Positions 13,101 to 25,115 of a stretch of DNA of 64,000 nt are shown one piece after another (within the stretch, counting starts at the first letter, position 1; every line of letters starts with the position of its first letter). This stretch comes from Hirundichthys speculiger (taxonomy: Eukaryota > Chordata > Actinopteri > Beloniformes > Exocoetidae). The notes under the pieces are model-generated. The model saw only the letters and a list, made by a program, of their open reading frames with translations, made no database searches and was not told where the DNA came from. The position numbers were made by a program, and so were the translations under genes. Where the stretch lies: contig JAGFBZ010000261.1 of NCBI GenBank assembly GCA_018398805.1, forward strand, positions 1,116,001-1,180,000, read 5' to 3'.

Positions 13101-13276
13101 CCTCATCCCTCTCCTCCCCCTCCTACTCTCTCCTCCCCTTTTCTCTAAATGTGTTCATGTTCATTCAGAGCTCAGCCGCTCAGACCATCACACCTCTCTG
13201 TCCTTTGTCTCTGTTCACGCTTTGTCTCCCCTTCAGTCTTCCATCCATCCATCCTCTCTCTCTGTCCATGTGAACA
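10141..13276. other. Intergenic DNA upstream of the C1orf54-like gene
   Basis: No supported gene. It contains homopolymer runs (a G run near 10606-10620, T runs near 10450 and 12790). An exon-like minus-strand ORF at 10177-10363 is discussed in the findings. A pyrimidine-rich tract at 13085-13145 precedes the start of the C1orf54-like gene. No clear TATA box was seen. Confidence 0.4.
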
Positions 13277-16200
13277 ATGTCCAGTTTCAGGTTTCTGTCA
13301 CTCAATCTGCTTGGAGGCTCTGTGCTGCTGCTGCTGCTGCTGCTGAGCGCTGGTGAGTCTTAACTGTCTTAACTGTTGCAGCTGTTCAGCTTCCTGTTGA
13401 ATTTGTTTTACTGTTTAACTGTAAGCCAACATATTTAACCCCCCACCACCTTCACCTCCTCCTCCAGCTCCTGCTGCAGCCGCTGGAGGTATTCCTCTCT
13501 GTTTATGTAAAGATAACAGAATCAGCTCAAGTGTTGACATTTACACATGCAGGTTTGTCTTTGCATCATTCTGGTTCACATGCCTCAGACTTACTTTTCA
13601 CAGTTGATTGGATTAGATGCTCATTTGCAAAGGAAATGACTCAAATGTTCCTGAATATGTGGGAAAAAAAAAACAAATAGCAGCAGTAATAAAAAACATA
13701 TGGAGTTTAGTTGGTAGACACAATAGTTAAAAAAAATAACAGCATTTATGAACTTCTCCTATTTGTTGGTTTTAAGGTGTAAATAGCTTTGAAAGCCATG
13801 TTTTATGAATATTTTTGCATTAGAAAATAAAACTAACTTCTACTGCAAATTTCTGGCTTGATTCTTCTTTGAAATTAAAGAACCTTGTTGGGGTTTCAGA
13901 TTCACTGATCTTCCTGTCATATTGGTTTGGATAAACGAGGAACAAGGTAGTTACTCTGCTAATGTTAACTCTTCGGCACGGGATTCTTGAAGTTTGGCTT
14001 CAGTCTTAGTTTAATTTGATTGGTGACAGGTTTTGAAGAAGAAAAATCAGACATCTGTACGAAGGTGCAAAACCTACACCAGAATAAATCAATGTCAACT
14101 TCAAATAAAGTCTGACCTGCTGCCAATCCTCAATTTATTGAGCACTGGCATTTTATAGGCCCCCCCCCCCCACTTGCACTGATGTGCAGGTGTGCTCCAG
14201 GACACTGTGACGTCACTGGTGGGTGTGATTGAAACGTCTATCAAAGAGAGTGTGCAATGATGTTTTTTTTTTTATTTATTTTTTTTAAAGCTGCTGTAAC
14301 CATCATTTAACACATAATGAAGGCATTAGTGTAGAGGTCCTTTTGAGTGAGGTTTTTTTTTTTTTTTTTTTTGAATTCCAAGGTCTACACTTCTGCTGAT
14401 CATCAGGATGCATCAAAACACAGCAAGCAGGATGATCGTATGTTTTGTTGGAATTTATATTGTCCTCCTGCTTGGGCCTTAAGGGTTAATTCTGGGACAG
14501 TTTCAGTTCTGCAAGGAACAGACGGGTCATGTGACAGTTTTTGATCAACTCACTTTCTGGCAGCAGATGGATAGTCCTCGTGTTTACTGGGATCAGCTCT
14601 GACAGTACAGGACAGATAAAAACAGCTGTCACCGGCGCCAGAATTCAACCAGCTAACGGCAGTTTTCCACAGAGCTGAAAGAACTAACGGCCCCTGAAGT
14701 GCACACCGGCCGCAGTTTAATTCTCCGTAAATTTCTTTCAGTCTGTGTTTTAGTACGTGTTAGAAAGTGTGTGTTAAACAGCTGGTTTCTGTAAAACTCC
14801 TCTAAGGATCATGTGGCTTTGCCAACAAACACCCCCGCATGGTTACTGACCCCCACAGGCTTTTATTTTCTTAACTTCCTGCCACTCTTCCTCCCATTAT
14901 TTTCCTTATTTTCTGTCATCTTCCTAATGTCCTCTTTTCTTTTTGAGTCAATTCCTTTCTTTTGTCTCTCTCTTCCCATCTGTCTTCCCTCAGCTCCTTC
15001 TTTCTTTATTGCCTCCCTTCCTTCCATACTTTTTCTTTTCTCATCCTGTCTGAATTGCATTTCCCACCTCTTTCTTTCTTCTAATTAATTCCCCATCCTT
15101 TTTCTTCCTTTTGTTTTTTCCTTCTCCTTTGTCCTCTTGTATGTCCTCTCATCCCCCTACTTTCCTTCCTCAACACCTTTTCTTCCTTTCTCTCCTTTAA
15201 TTTACCTTTTTTTTCCCCACTGATGAAGCATCCCAGTCCCATCACCACCGTTTGATTGGGTTGGTGATATCAGCCAGTGTGTGTTTGTATGTGTGTTTCA
15301 GCTGGTTTTCATTTCCTCTGCTGTGATGAAGCACCATGATTGACAGGTTGTTATGGATGACACATTTCCTGTTTGATGATTGTTACCAGCCCGCCTCCTG
15401 AGTTCCCATCCACCCCCTGTGAGTGTGTGCGTGAGAGAGAGAGTGTATGTGGGTTTATATCCCAGTGGGTACTGTAAAATGATTGCACATGAACCGTGGG
15501 GTTCTTATGTCCACTTTTTGACAGTTGAGGCTTGTTTTAAAGTGTACAGTCAAGGATTGCTTCATGTTTATGTGTCTCCATGGGGAGAAACAAATTAGTG
15601 TGTGGGTATGTTGGTCTATTTTACAAAAATCTCAAAAGGCAGAAAATAATATAAAACTTATTCAAACAGTAAAGTGATAAGGCCCGACTGCCCGCTGAAT
15701 AAAGATGGACCCAAGTCCTGGGGTCTATTTCTTCAAGATGGAAAACACTGAGCAACCCAACAGTCACTGCCTGATCCAGATGGTAACACGTTGGCAGCAC
15801 ATTCTCAATGTTATTTACTCCATCAGGGTGTCTCAGCTCATCATGAATGTTCAATTTATTTGGGTAAACTGCCCCTTTAATCCCATGTAAGACAATAAAA
15901 GCAGGTTTGACATGCTAACTGGCACACATCAAATCAGATTTGGCAGATTTAAAAAGGCAGATTATCACCGACTGACCTCATTTACTCAGTATATACACAT
16001 TTGCGTGGCTATCTTTGAGAGGACATTAGTGGAGAAATAATGTTTATTCTGAAACATAAAGGTGTGTACTCTTTAAAGTGTTGGTTGCAGGTTAAACTTT
16101 AGTTTAGCATCCTGAGTGTGTGTGTGTCTCTGTGTGTGAGGGAGATTCTGTGGATGAAACAGGAAAGATGAAGAAGAAGCAGCAGCAGGAAACAGTGTCA

Positions 16201-19200
16201 GGACTCACCTGCAGAGTTCAGCAGCTGTTTTAGCAGTTGAGTCAAAGTGTAAAAGCAGATAAGTTGTAGTAGTTGTGTTGTTGGACAGTCAGAGGCTACA
16301 GGAGTGTTTACAAACATTTAAATTCAGTTCTGAGAATACCTATTGTAGTGAATTTAACATGATGAATGTTTGAAATTATAAATATGTAAGAACTGCTGGT
16401 CACAACAATGAGAAAATATCATCCAATCCTTCTCCTATTCTTTCTTCTCAGGACTTAAAAATTTTTTTAAAGAAGCAGCAGCAGCTGACCAGGGTTGGAG
16501 AACTGTGCAGCAACAGCAGCATAAATTTCATGTGTTTATGTTAGTGTATATAGAAACTGTCAAATAAATCTTGCTTTTCTTGAGGACAAGCTTTTATGCT
16601 GTCTCGTCGTGGGCTTATCAGGCCACTTACACTGGTTTCGTAAATTAGAGTTATGATGTGAAACTTGGACAATGAGCAGAAACATTTTCCCAGGGAAACG
16701 CTGGGAGTCTGGTCTCTCATGCAGCTGATGGAAGCAATGGAGGATGAAGATGGTCCTCAGGGAGCAGCTTTCCCATCAGACTGCAACTGACAGTTTTTCT
16801 CATCCCTCTTTCTTCGTGTTCAGTCTTTGTAACATCTCTTTTAATGTCTTTAGCTGCATTTCCATCCACCTGCTTCAATAGGCAGCCACCAGAGAGTTAG
16901 CTCCACCTGCTGTTTATCTGTGAACTGTAAAACCACTGGATGGGTGGAAACATTTAATTCCTGCTTTCTGATGCTAGTTCTTTTAAAACTGGTTGGATTT
17001 ACCTCTTTATTCTTTGTAAATGTTTGCCTGCGTTTATTCTAGAGGTGTTAAAAAGTAGAGTGTCAGCAGTTGAGGTTTCATTACATCAACTGAAGGCAAA
17101 GTGGAGAAGGCTTAGAAATAATACAACACATTCAAATTGTTTTTATTTAACCTCAAGAAAACAACCAATTTAACCCCAACATGGACCCTGAAATGACCAC
17201 TCAAAGCAGCTTTAAAGATGACTGTAAAAACATCCTGAAGAACCAGAACAACAACCTAAATTACCAGTAGAGCCTTTTCAGGGACGAGTAGATCCATGCA
17301 AATGACCAGTCGAAGCACTTAAAAGACCACTACAGCCATGCAGAACATTCTACATGGCACTAAAAGTATCTGTTAAACCACCAAAATGACAGTTATGAAA
17401 GACTTAATGGACCAAAAGAACGATTAAAGTCACCACATTCATCACATCGTCAGAAATAACAACAAAACCATCAAAAGGTGAACTGTAAGATCCTTAAAAA
17501 CCCAAACAAATTAACTACTGAATCAGCAGGACATCTTATAGAACCCCTAGAACAAAATGAAGTTCTCCAGAATCAGCCTAGACACTTCTATAATAACCTA
17601 AAGATGCACTTAAGATCTTATAGAACCTCTTTGAACGCCTCCTAAATCTTGTATTCTAATTAGCATCAAATTAAGCAATCACTGGAACCTCTTACAGAAC
17701 AACTCAAAGCTCCTACATGGCCACCGTAACCTGATGCAGAAACACCAGAGCCTCCAAAGTAGCAGCAGAACCTTATAAAGGTTATCCAAACTACCCAAAT
17801 AAGATTTAGATGGAGCAGAGCGAATAAACAAACCTTCTAGATACCAGAATCTTCTAAAGCACACCGGAGCTGCCTGAAGGATCACTCAAACATCCTTCTG
17901 CTTATATTTGAGGTTTATGTTAAAAACAAGGGACAACATTCATCTTGCTGATCTGAAGTGATCCATGAGCCCCATCACTGGGGCTGACTCCAAAAAACAA
18001 GTCAATCTCAACTGACTCCAGCTCCAAATACCTGATAAGGCATGTGAATTTTCATGTACCTTATCAGGTAAGATTTTAATTTATGTCTACTTAGTGGGCA
18101 TGGACCTTTGAGTGACAGCTGCAAGCGATGGTGTGAACGTTTGGCTGTCATCATTTCGGCTAGTTGGGTTTCAGTATTTTCGGTGAATTTGAAACCTGAG
18201 TTTTGAATCAATGGTTAAGAGTGCATAATCACTCTTATTTTTAAGATAAATTGGCGTATTGTTCCATGAATCATATTAATAGAGTGCTACTCTGGGTTCC
18301 TTTCAAAGTGTCCGTGGGTGACCAATGTTTCTGCTGTTTGACTGTTCTTCCTGAGCAACCTGCCTTCAAAATTACTCTTTAGAAACCTCTGGAATGTAAT
18401 CATAGATCAATTTTCCAGTTTTCTGAATCCAGTCTGTGGTTAAAAATGATAGTGTTTTCTTATGTATATTGTTTTTTGGACCAGACAGTGTTTTGTTGCT
18501 GTTGAAGATGTAGATTCGTTTCATTAGTTTATGTGAGCCTGTTCTTAAAAGCGGATAAAACTCTTATTCATAGTTTATGGAATCATTGGTTTTGAAATAT
18601 AATGTACGCACACTGGTATGATCCTCATTAATCTGCGATGGTGACAGTCTTAGGGTCAGCTATGCTTTACTGGGACCACAAATCAGCAATGTTTATCAGA
18701 TATTATGATTTTGAGAGAGTTTGGCCTTTTTCAGATTAATAAGAAGTTCTTCTGGTACAGTCAGTGGATTTACTGATGTTCTCTCCAAGTCACAGTGGTC
18801 ATATGAGTCATCAGGTCACATAACACTCATGTGGCTGTCAGATGATGTTGAAGTAGAGTGCAGAATGGGCAGGATATAAAACCAAATCATAATGAAGCTG
18901 ACGCCCCCTCCACCACAGTAAATTCAAATATAATTGATATTTTGACGTTATAACTGTCGTCAATAACAAAGTTTAGGAACCTCTCATGTTTTTGGGCTTG
19001 TTGTTTGTCTGCTCTGGTAAAACTCTCCAACTGTAAAGATTTATTTTTAAATCTCAGAAAGTCCAAAGTCGGGCCTTCTTTAAACTTTAGTTAAAGGTTA
19101 AGCCATGTAAAATGTCAGAAAATAAAAACACCCAAACAAAGCCATTGTTGAACTACAGTGGAACCTGCCTGACCTTCAATTAAAAATATTAAATGTTCAG

Positions 19201-22200
19201 TAATTTTCTCTTGAACTTGGGAGATTGTCTGTCTGACTGATCCCAGCTCCATCCCAAAGTGTCCCTGGACAAGACACTGCAGCCCACTTCGCTGCTGCCA
19301 CTCATAGTGACAGTCCAGGGCATAAAATTAGAATTTTTACCAAGTAGCCCCTGGCTACCAGGTTTTTGAAGTTGGTGGCCAGCTAGCAATTTTGGTCGCC
19401 AGTGTTTTTCGTCGCCCCATATGCCCCTGTAGACTGCTGACATTATCATGGATGCTCCCAGCATGTAGAGCCCGTCTTATTTTTTCTCAAATTCCATTTT
19501 AATTTTTTTTATTTTAAATTTCAATATTTTCAATATTTTTATACATAAACATATTGTGTCCAACAAAACATTTGTTTTGTTGACAAACAAAAAAAAATTC
19601 AAGTGAAGTTCTTTTTATGTAATAATAACTAAGAAAAAAATAAATCAAATAGGTAAACTCTATTCAAAGTGCAAAAAAGAAAGAAATGTCAACAGCAGTA
19701 AACTAATCATTTTTAGCTTGTTTAATTTCTTCTGTTATCAGACACAGTTTGTCATAACGTAACTGACATTTTTCAGGTATGTCATGACAAACTGTGTGTC
19801 TGATAACAGAAAAAAACTATATTTACTATAGCTCATGTAGATACTATGAAATCCAAACACTGAACACTGGTTGTGTGTATGAGTGTGTGTGCGTGTGTGG
19901 TTTTTTTTTTTAATTTAGGTATTCCAGCTATTACAGACATCGCCATTTAAATAAATAATTATCAGCCTCTTTGTGTTTAGCTCAGTGAGTTACTCTCGCC
20001 TTTTTACGTTTGTGCTTTTCACTCATTAAGTGATCTTTGCTCTAGACCACGGGGCAGACCAGGACACGCTGGAGAGATTATGGGCCCGATCTTCCGCCAG
20101 ATCTCCTAAAGCCGTTATTTATGGATAGCGGGTAGCGGCTTTAGGGAGCGGAAGATCGCATTAGCGGTTAGCTGAGGTTCCTAAACCCGCAGTTTGCGGG
20201 TAGCGGCTAGCGGGAAGTGTACGATCGGGACCTATATCTCTCCAGTGTGTTCTGGGAATACCTCTGGGTTTTCTCAGAGGAGCTGGAGGAAGCAGCCGGG
20301 GGGGAGGGAGGTCTGGGTCTCCCTGCTGAAGCTGCTGCCTCCGCGAGCCGACTCCGGACCAAGCGGGTGCTAATGGATGGATGGAAGTGATCCTCGCACC
20401 TATCTTTTCGTGCCCATTCAACTGTTTGCCTGGCTAAACTTGCAGAACATTGAATCGCCAGACACATAATAATCTCAGAGAAACTGCTCTGCCCTGTACC
20501 TGGGGGTAAGCCGCTAGTTCCTTCGCTTCATCGCCGGTTTCTTAGATGACCGCTTCGACCTTTTTTTTTTTTTTTAAATGAAGGAATGCAGGGGCAGGAG
20601 GGGGCAGAGAAGCTACAGTGTCCCCACCTTTTAGTGAATCCTCTTGGAACATTTTTCGAAAGAAAAGTTCCTTTTAGTCCGGGAGAAAAAATTAAATTTT
20701 ATGCAAAATGCTGTTCAGTTCTGATATATCGCACATTTAAACTGGAATTCTGTTTTTAATCTCCGAATTCCGCGATTCCGTGATCGCGGTTTTCATAGGG
20801 CCCTACCCTCGCCACTGCTGACAAGGCAGAAAAAAGGTCAAATTTGGTTGCATTTGGTGACCAGTTAGTCACCATTTTATGCACTGCAGTCCCAGACCAA
20901 AATAAATAGGGAGGGCTGTATCACGAGGGGCATCTGATGTAAAAAAAAAAAATATACCAAATCAATACGCCTATCATGATGATCTGCGGTAGCGACCCCA
21001 AGAGCTTGAAAGAACATCCTCTCTATCCTAAGTAGAACATTTGAGCAAAACTTAATCCTGATTTATAGTTCAATGAAATCCTAATTTTAAAAAGTCATCA
21101 ACAACTTCAAATCCTTTAATTAAATCGAAGGAAACTCAACACTATGAGAAGAGCTGGATTTGTAACTTCTCCTTTACATAACAAACACTCCTCTGTTCAA
21201 CAGAGACATGAAACCATGAAGAGGTTCATTGTGAAGCAACACACAACCCACAGTTTCTCCTTGAGGCTGATGGAAAAAAAACAGTCATCCATGCAGACAT
21301 GGAAAAACCCCAAGCTAACAGGAAATGGTGCACTTAATTCAACTAGAGACATGATAAACTGGAAGGAGAGTGGAAAGAAGAGAAACAACAGTCAAATAAT
21401 GAACTTGTGTATTTTCAGCTTGCGAGGCGAAGGATTACAGCCCGTTCACGCCGCCTCCAGACTACGACTCCGACTACAACGCCACCTTTGACTACAGCTT
21501 CTACAGTAAGTTGCTCAGTCTGTGAAGAAGCTGAAGCGGGAACTCTTCCTGCTGGTTCAGCTGTCAGAGTGGTTGTCTTCTAATCAGAAGATCAGCAGTT
21601 TGACCCCCTGATGCTCCACATGCCAAAATGTCACTGGGCAAGATAATGATCCCCTGAAAGACATTCATTCATTCATTTATTCATTCAGTTCAAAGGAAAA
21701 TAAGTGAAACCAATATTTGGTAATGCTTTTAGGTAACACCAGCACCGACGACTTGGAGAGGTTCAGAGAGCAATTCGTAGACCCAGAGGAAGATGAAGAG
21801 GAAGGAACAGAAGGACAGCAGGATGTAATGGAGGATGTGACCATTACACCAGCAACTACCAGAAGAACCACAGAGAAGAGCAGGGTCAATGTGCTCAATG
21901 CTGCAACACTTCCTTCTTATGTGGTGAGAACAGAGGATGGACAGCAGATGACTGCCCCACACTAAGATAAATTACACCATGGGAGTTTAACAACTTTTAC
22001 CAGTTTTAACCAGTTATAAGTGATCTTAGTTTAGTCAAATTGCCATTAATTCTCAGCAAAACAAGTCTGAACTTCAGTCAGACTGGAACAATGGCTTCAG
22101 TACTTTTTCCAGTTAGACAGTTCAAGAGTGGAAAAATGTTAGTTGTCCAAAAATGAGATTAAGTTTGATTTTACAGTCAAACCAGTTCTGGTCTAAATGT

Positions 22201-23545
22201 TTTGGACCGCGGGTGTGAACTAATCCTAAAACTTAACAAAAGTAACAAAACTTAAATCTCGGAAAAGCTGTGTATGCAGTCAAAAAAAAAAAAAAAAAGT
22301 TGAATCTGAGTTATACCTTAATTAAAACATATTTAAACTTGCCTTTAGCAATAGAGCTGCCTGAACCAGATTTAGTTCATTTTAGGTTAGTCTGTGAGGA
22401 CAGAGTGATCATATTGAATCTGAAAACTCCTACTGAGACTGAATAAAAGGGTGAAAACAGCATGAAACCCATGAGGTGATGATCCAGATGAAAGTTGTTT
22501 TCTGTCTGGTGTTTTTTATAAAAGTGCTGATGCAGCAATGGTGAGCAGGTGGTTTCTGTTAAAAGTCCGAGTCCATCTGCTTTCTGTAACTGTGGATTTG
22601 ATCTCTGCCGGCATCAACAAACATGACACTCCTTGTATTTGAGAAACAAACACTTCTGAGTAGCCTCTCAAGACTCTGCAGAGAGACACGGTGGTTGGGA
22701 TAAAAAGTACAGGCAGTCCAAACAAGAGGAATATTCAAGATGCATGAGTTAGTTTGAAATATGGTTGCATTGGATGCACCGCTGATCTGTGGTTTGTGGT
22801 TTTTGCTTCTTCTGGGTTGAATCAGTCTGGTATTCAGCAACATCTCAGCAGTGAAAAGTCTCTGTGTTTTGATATTTTAAGATGAACCATACAAATTTTC
22901 ATGATACAGTCCACCACAGAAGAAGAAGTTTATGAACTGTTGTCTTTGTTTTAAAATCCCAGAAGGGAAGTTTAAATTCCCTGTAAGGACGCATCCCCCA
23001 ATAGTATCCTGTTTTTGCAAGTCTATCCCTCAGGTTTAGTATGAAACCAGAATCTCTGCTGACTGTTGCAGAAACTCAGGCTGCACTCACAGCCGGTTCC
23101 TGTCCTGGCTGGTTTTGTTTCAGAATGCACCCTGCAGTCTATGCAAACAGTAACATTTTCAAACGGCGAATGAATATCAAAATAATGTACATATTAACAC
23201 TTGCACCAAAACAGCTGAACTGACCTAAAATGTCCAGAAAAAAAACCCAGAATCTATGAAGATAACGGAGCAGTGTCACTATATGCTATATTCTAGTCTG
23301 CCAGCAGGGGGTGCCCAAGTTCATAACGTAGGCTCAGTAACATGATTTTTGTCAAAAAAAAAAAAATATGTGGGTGAGGGCAGCAGATGCTGATCCATGA
23401 CCTTGATTCAGCACCTCCATCATTTGAATTTGATCTTATTGTAGATCAACATGTCAACTGCCAATGTGTTTGCTGTCTGCAGGAACTCAGGATGCTGTTA
23501 TGGACTCTTGTGATCCTGATGATCCTGAACGCACAGCAGTTGTGA
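13277..23545 (+). CDS. C1orf54-like small secreted or membrane-anchored protein
   Basis: Exons joining in frame: 13277-13352, optional 21-nt microexon 13468-13488, 21419-21505, 21733-21923 and 23483-23545 (TGA 23543-23545). All introns have GT/AG ends. The protein is 145 residues with the microexon or 138 without it; human C1orf54 is about 130. Exon 1 gives a signal peptide with seven Leu in a row ending LLSA. The next exon is rich in Tyr, Asp and Pro (PPPDYDSDYNATFDYSFY). After this come TSTDDLERF, an acidic Glu run and a Thr-rich stretch. The last exon encodes a hydrophobic end (MLLWTLVILMILNAQQL) that could be a membrane or GPI-attachment segment. The order signal peptide, Tyr/Asp core, acidic linker, hydrophobic end and the FDYSF-type motif match C1orf54 (DUF4634), whose function is poorly known. 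Identity is by recalled pattern, not by search. One N-x-T glycosylation site lies in the Tyr-rich exon and another just after it. Confidence 0.55.
18029..18070. repeat. Perfect inverted repeat, 12-bp arms
   Basis: TACCTGATAAGG at 18029-18040 and its exact complement at 18059-18070, with an 18-nt spacer that itself has CATG on both sides. Intronic. Confidence 0.8.
19230..19315 (+). repeat. SINE 3'-part fragment
   Basis: The motif GTCCCTGGACAAGACACTGC followed by CCCACTTCGCTGC resembles the body of tRNA-derived fish SINEs, where a ...CTTGGGCAAGACACT... motif is common. A related motif (CACTGGGCAAGATAATGA) is seen in the SINE at 21553-21656. Confidence 0.35.
19730..19811. repeat. Long imperfect hairpin, about 26-bp stem, 28-nt loop
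   Basis: Left arm 19730-19755 (starts TTCTGTTATCAGACAC) pairs with right arm 19784-19811, which has the exact complement apart from a 2-nt GT insertion. It lies inside the hAT-like element 19316-20886. Confidence 0.8.
20054..20390 (+). repeat. LINE 3'-end fragment, interrupted by a MITE
   Basis: GGACACGCTGGAGAGAT, then, after the MITE, ATCTCTCCAGTGTGTTCTGG, GAGGAGCTGGAGGAAGC, and a GATGGATGG tail. This matches the well-known 3' end of a fish non-LTR retrotransposon (recalled, family uncertain). The normal sequence GAGATTATATCTCTC is split at TAT by the element 20082-20232. Confidence 0.55.
20082..20232. mobile_element. MITE of about 151 bp with TAT target duplication
   Basis: Termini GGGCCCGATC and GATCGGGACC are near-inverted copies. 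TAT lies on both sides (20079-20081 and 20233-20235), and removing the insert restores the usual LINE sequence. The 3-bp duplication suggests a PIF/Harbinger-type origin, which is inference. Confidence 0.55.
21553..21656 (+). repeat. tRNA-derived SINE remnant
   Basis: GGTTCAGCTGTCAGAGTGG resembles an A-box region. CTTCTAATCAGAAGATCAGC resembles an anticodon-arm stem, GTTTGACCC is a decayed B box, and the SINE body follows with CACTGGGCAAGATAATGA. It sits in the short intron between two C1orf54-like exons. Confidence 0.5.
21966..23482. other. Last intron of the C1orf54-like gene or alternative 3'UTR
   Basis: If the donor at 21924 is unused, translation ends at TAA 21963-21965 and this stretch is 3'UTR. 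If it is used, the stretch is intron. No other exon was seen. It contains an A run near 22284-22299. Confidence 0.5.
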
Positions 23546-25039
23546 CACACACCATGGGAGCGCATACACACTCAAAAGGTGAGACTCGGGCACGTGACAA
23601 ATGTGTCAGCAGGAGCCACATGATCAGATAGGAGCCCTGGTGAAATTCCTGTTTGTTTGAGTTTTTTGATGTGCTGTCAGAAACCTGGGTCATTCCTGTT
23701 TCTGTGTATTTAAAGTACCTCACCCGGCCAACGTGTGAGATACTTTGCTCACTATTCAAGCTGCGAATGGTAGAAAAAGTATTGTTTAATATGTGGTACC
23801 AAGGACGAACCCCCTCTGAGTTAAGATATTTCTTTCCAGTTCAGCCTTTCTTGCAATCCAGAGTGGGAGCATTCCTGTCTTGAAAGAAGAGCACTTATCC
23901 TTGAAAGTTTTGACATATTTGACATAAGCTTTTGCACCTTTTCTTGGCTTCATTGTAAAGCGCCAAGAGGTTAAGAAAAGATGGCAAGAGGAATTCATGC
24001 AGGCTTTTGAAAAGACGACAGTACAGCAAAATGAGTCAAGCCACACTTACATTACGGCATGAATATAATTAGGACTGCACAAATATTGCCGCTGCAAGGA
24101 ATTGTTTCCTTTCATTGTTTCTGTGCTAAAGAAGAAACAGATTGAAGCTCCTTCTCATTATCAGCTCTTATTATAGAAGACTGTTTGACTAGACCCAGAA
24201 TGTAAATTTAAGTGATTTCAAAAAGCTGAGCTCTGAACATCTTCATCTGTATGAAACTCCTGAAGATCATGGGGTCCTTTTACTTTGTTTGTCTGGAGAG
24301 TTCAGATAACTTCACGTGTGAAATGTTTAAATGATTTGTGAAAATGTTTCACTTTATGTGATTAGTTCATTTAAAAGTTTCTCATTGCGAGCAGACAGAT
24401 TCACTTTTTGGATAAAAATCAGTCCTTTCCTGTTGTTCCTGACAAAAAACTATCTGATTAAAGCTGCCAAATAAAAAGTGACGCACAAAAGTTTTTCAGA
24501 TGTCAGGACAAAAGGTTTTTCTTCCTGTGGAGCCAAAATGTAATTAAACTTTTGCTCATAAGTTAATAACTTTTACAACTCAAACTCAACTCAAACACTG
24601 CAAGAATGTTTGAACAGAACATTATTGGTTCTGTGTGGTCTCTGTGCCAACGCAGCTTTGTGGCACTAACAACCACTGAAAATGAATGTCATCCACCTGT
24701 TGGCTGCAACACCAGTCATACACGTGAGATGTGCATGAGATGAGTGCACGTAACAACCACGGAAATGAGCAGAAAGTCCAAATGATTGACAGAAAGAGTG
24801 ACGAATCTTTCTTTCCGCCTGAGTCAAATAACTGTACATGTATTTACAGCGCCCCAGCCTCTGCAGATGTTTTAACATATTAATCTCAGAATACTTCATA
24901 AATGTATTGTTATTTGAATGTAAAAATTATTTCAACCACTTAAAGAAAAAAAAAGTGTTGAAATAGTCACGTACTCAACCTTTAATGTAACCTGTAAGCT
25001 ATTGTATATACAGTATATAAGTTTGAATATGTGAAAAGT

Positions 25040-25115
25040 CCTGGTAACAGTGTTAGCATTGATGCTATCTGGCGTTTCCTGGTAACAGTGTTAGCATTGA
25101 TGCTATCTGGCGTTT
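25040..25115. repeat. 38-bp tandem duplication
   Basis: Two identical 38-bp copies, 25040-25077 and 25078-25115, starting CCTGGTAACAGTGTTAGC. No mismatch between the copies was seen, suggesting a recent duplication. Confidence 0.9.

Larger units (their letters stand above)
13489..19315. other. First part of the large C1orf54-like intron
   Basis: No exon is supported in this intron sequence. It contains C and T homopolymers (14160-14171, 14352-14372), a pyrimidine-rich CTTT/TTCC tract around 14860-15220, a CAG-rich patch near 16180, a short-loop inverted repeat (18029-18070), and a SINE-like segment just before the hAT element at 19316. Confidence 0.5.
19316..20886. mobile_element. hAT-like element with 5-bp target duplication and nested inserts
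   Basis: Left end CAGGGCATAAAAT at 19316 and right end ATTTTATGCACTG ending 20886 are inverted copies. The flanks are CAGTC at 19311-19315 and CAGTC at 20887-20891, a 5-bp direct repeat. Subterminal sequence on both sides carries GGTGGCCA/TTGGTCGCC and GGTGACCAG motifs. No intact transposase was seen. It contains the hairpin at 19730-19811 and a LINE tail (about 20054-20390), which in turn carries a MITE. Confidence 0.65.

Noticed and set aside
13149..13346. Cys-rich ORF ending in poly-Cys over the C1orf54-like exon 1
   Set aside because: It is the CTG repeat of the signal peptide read in another frame.
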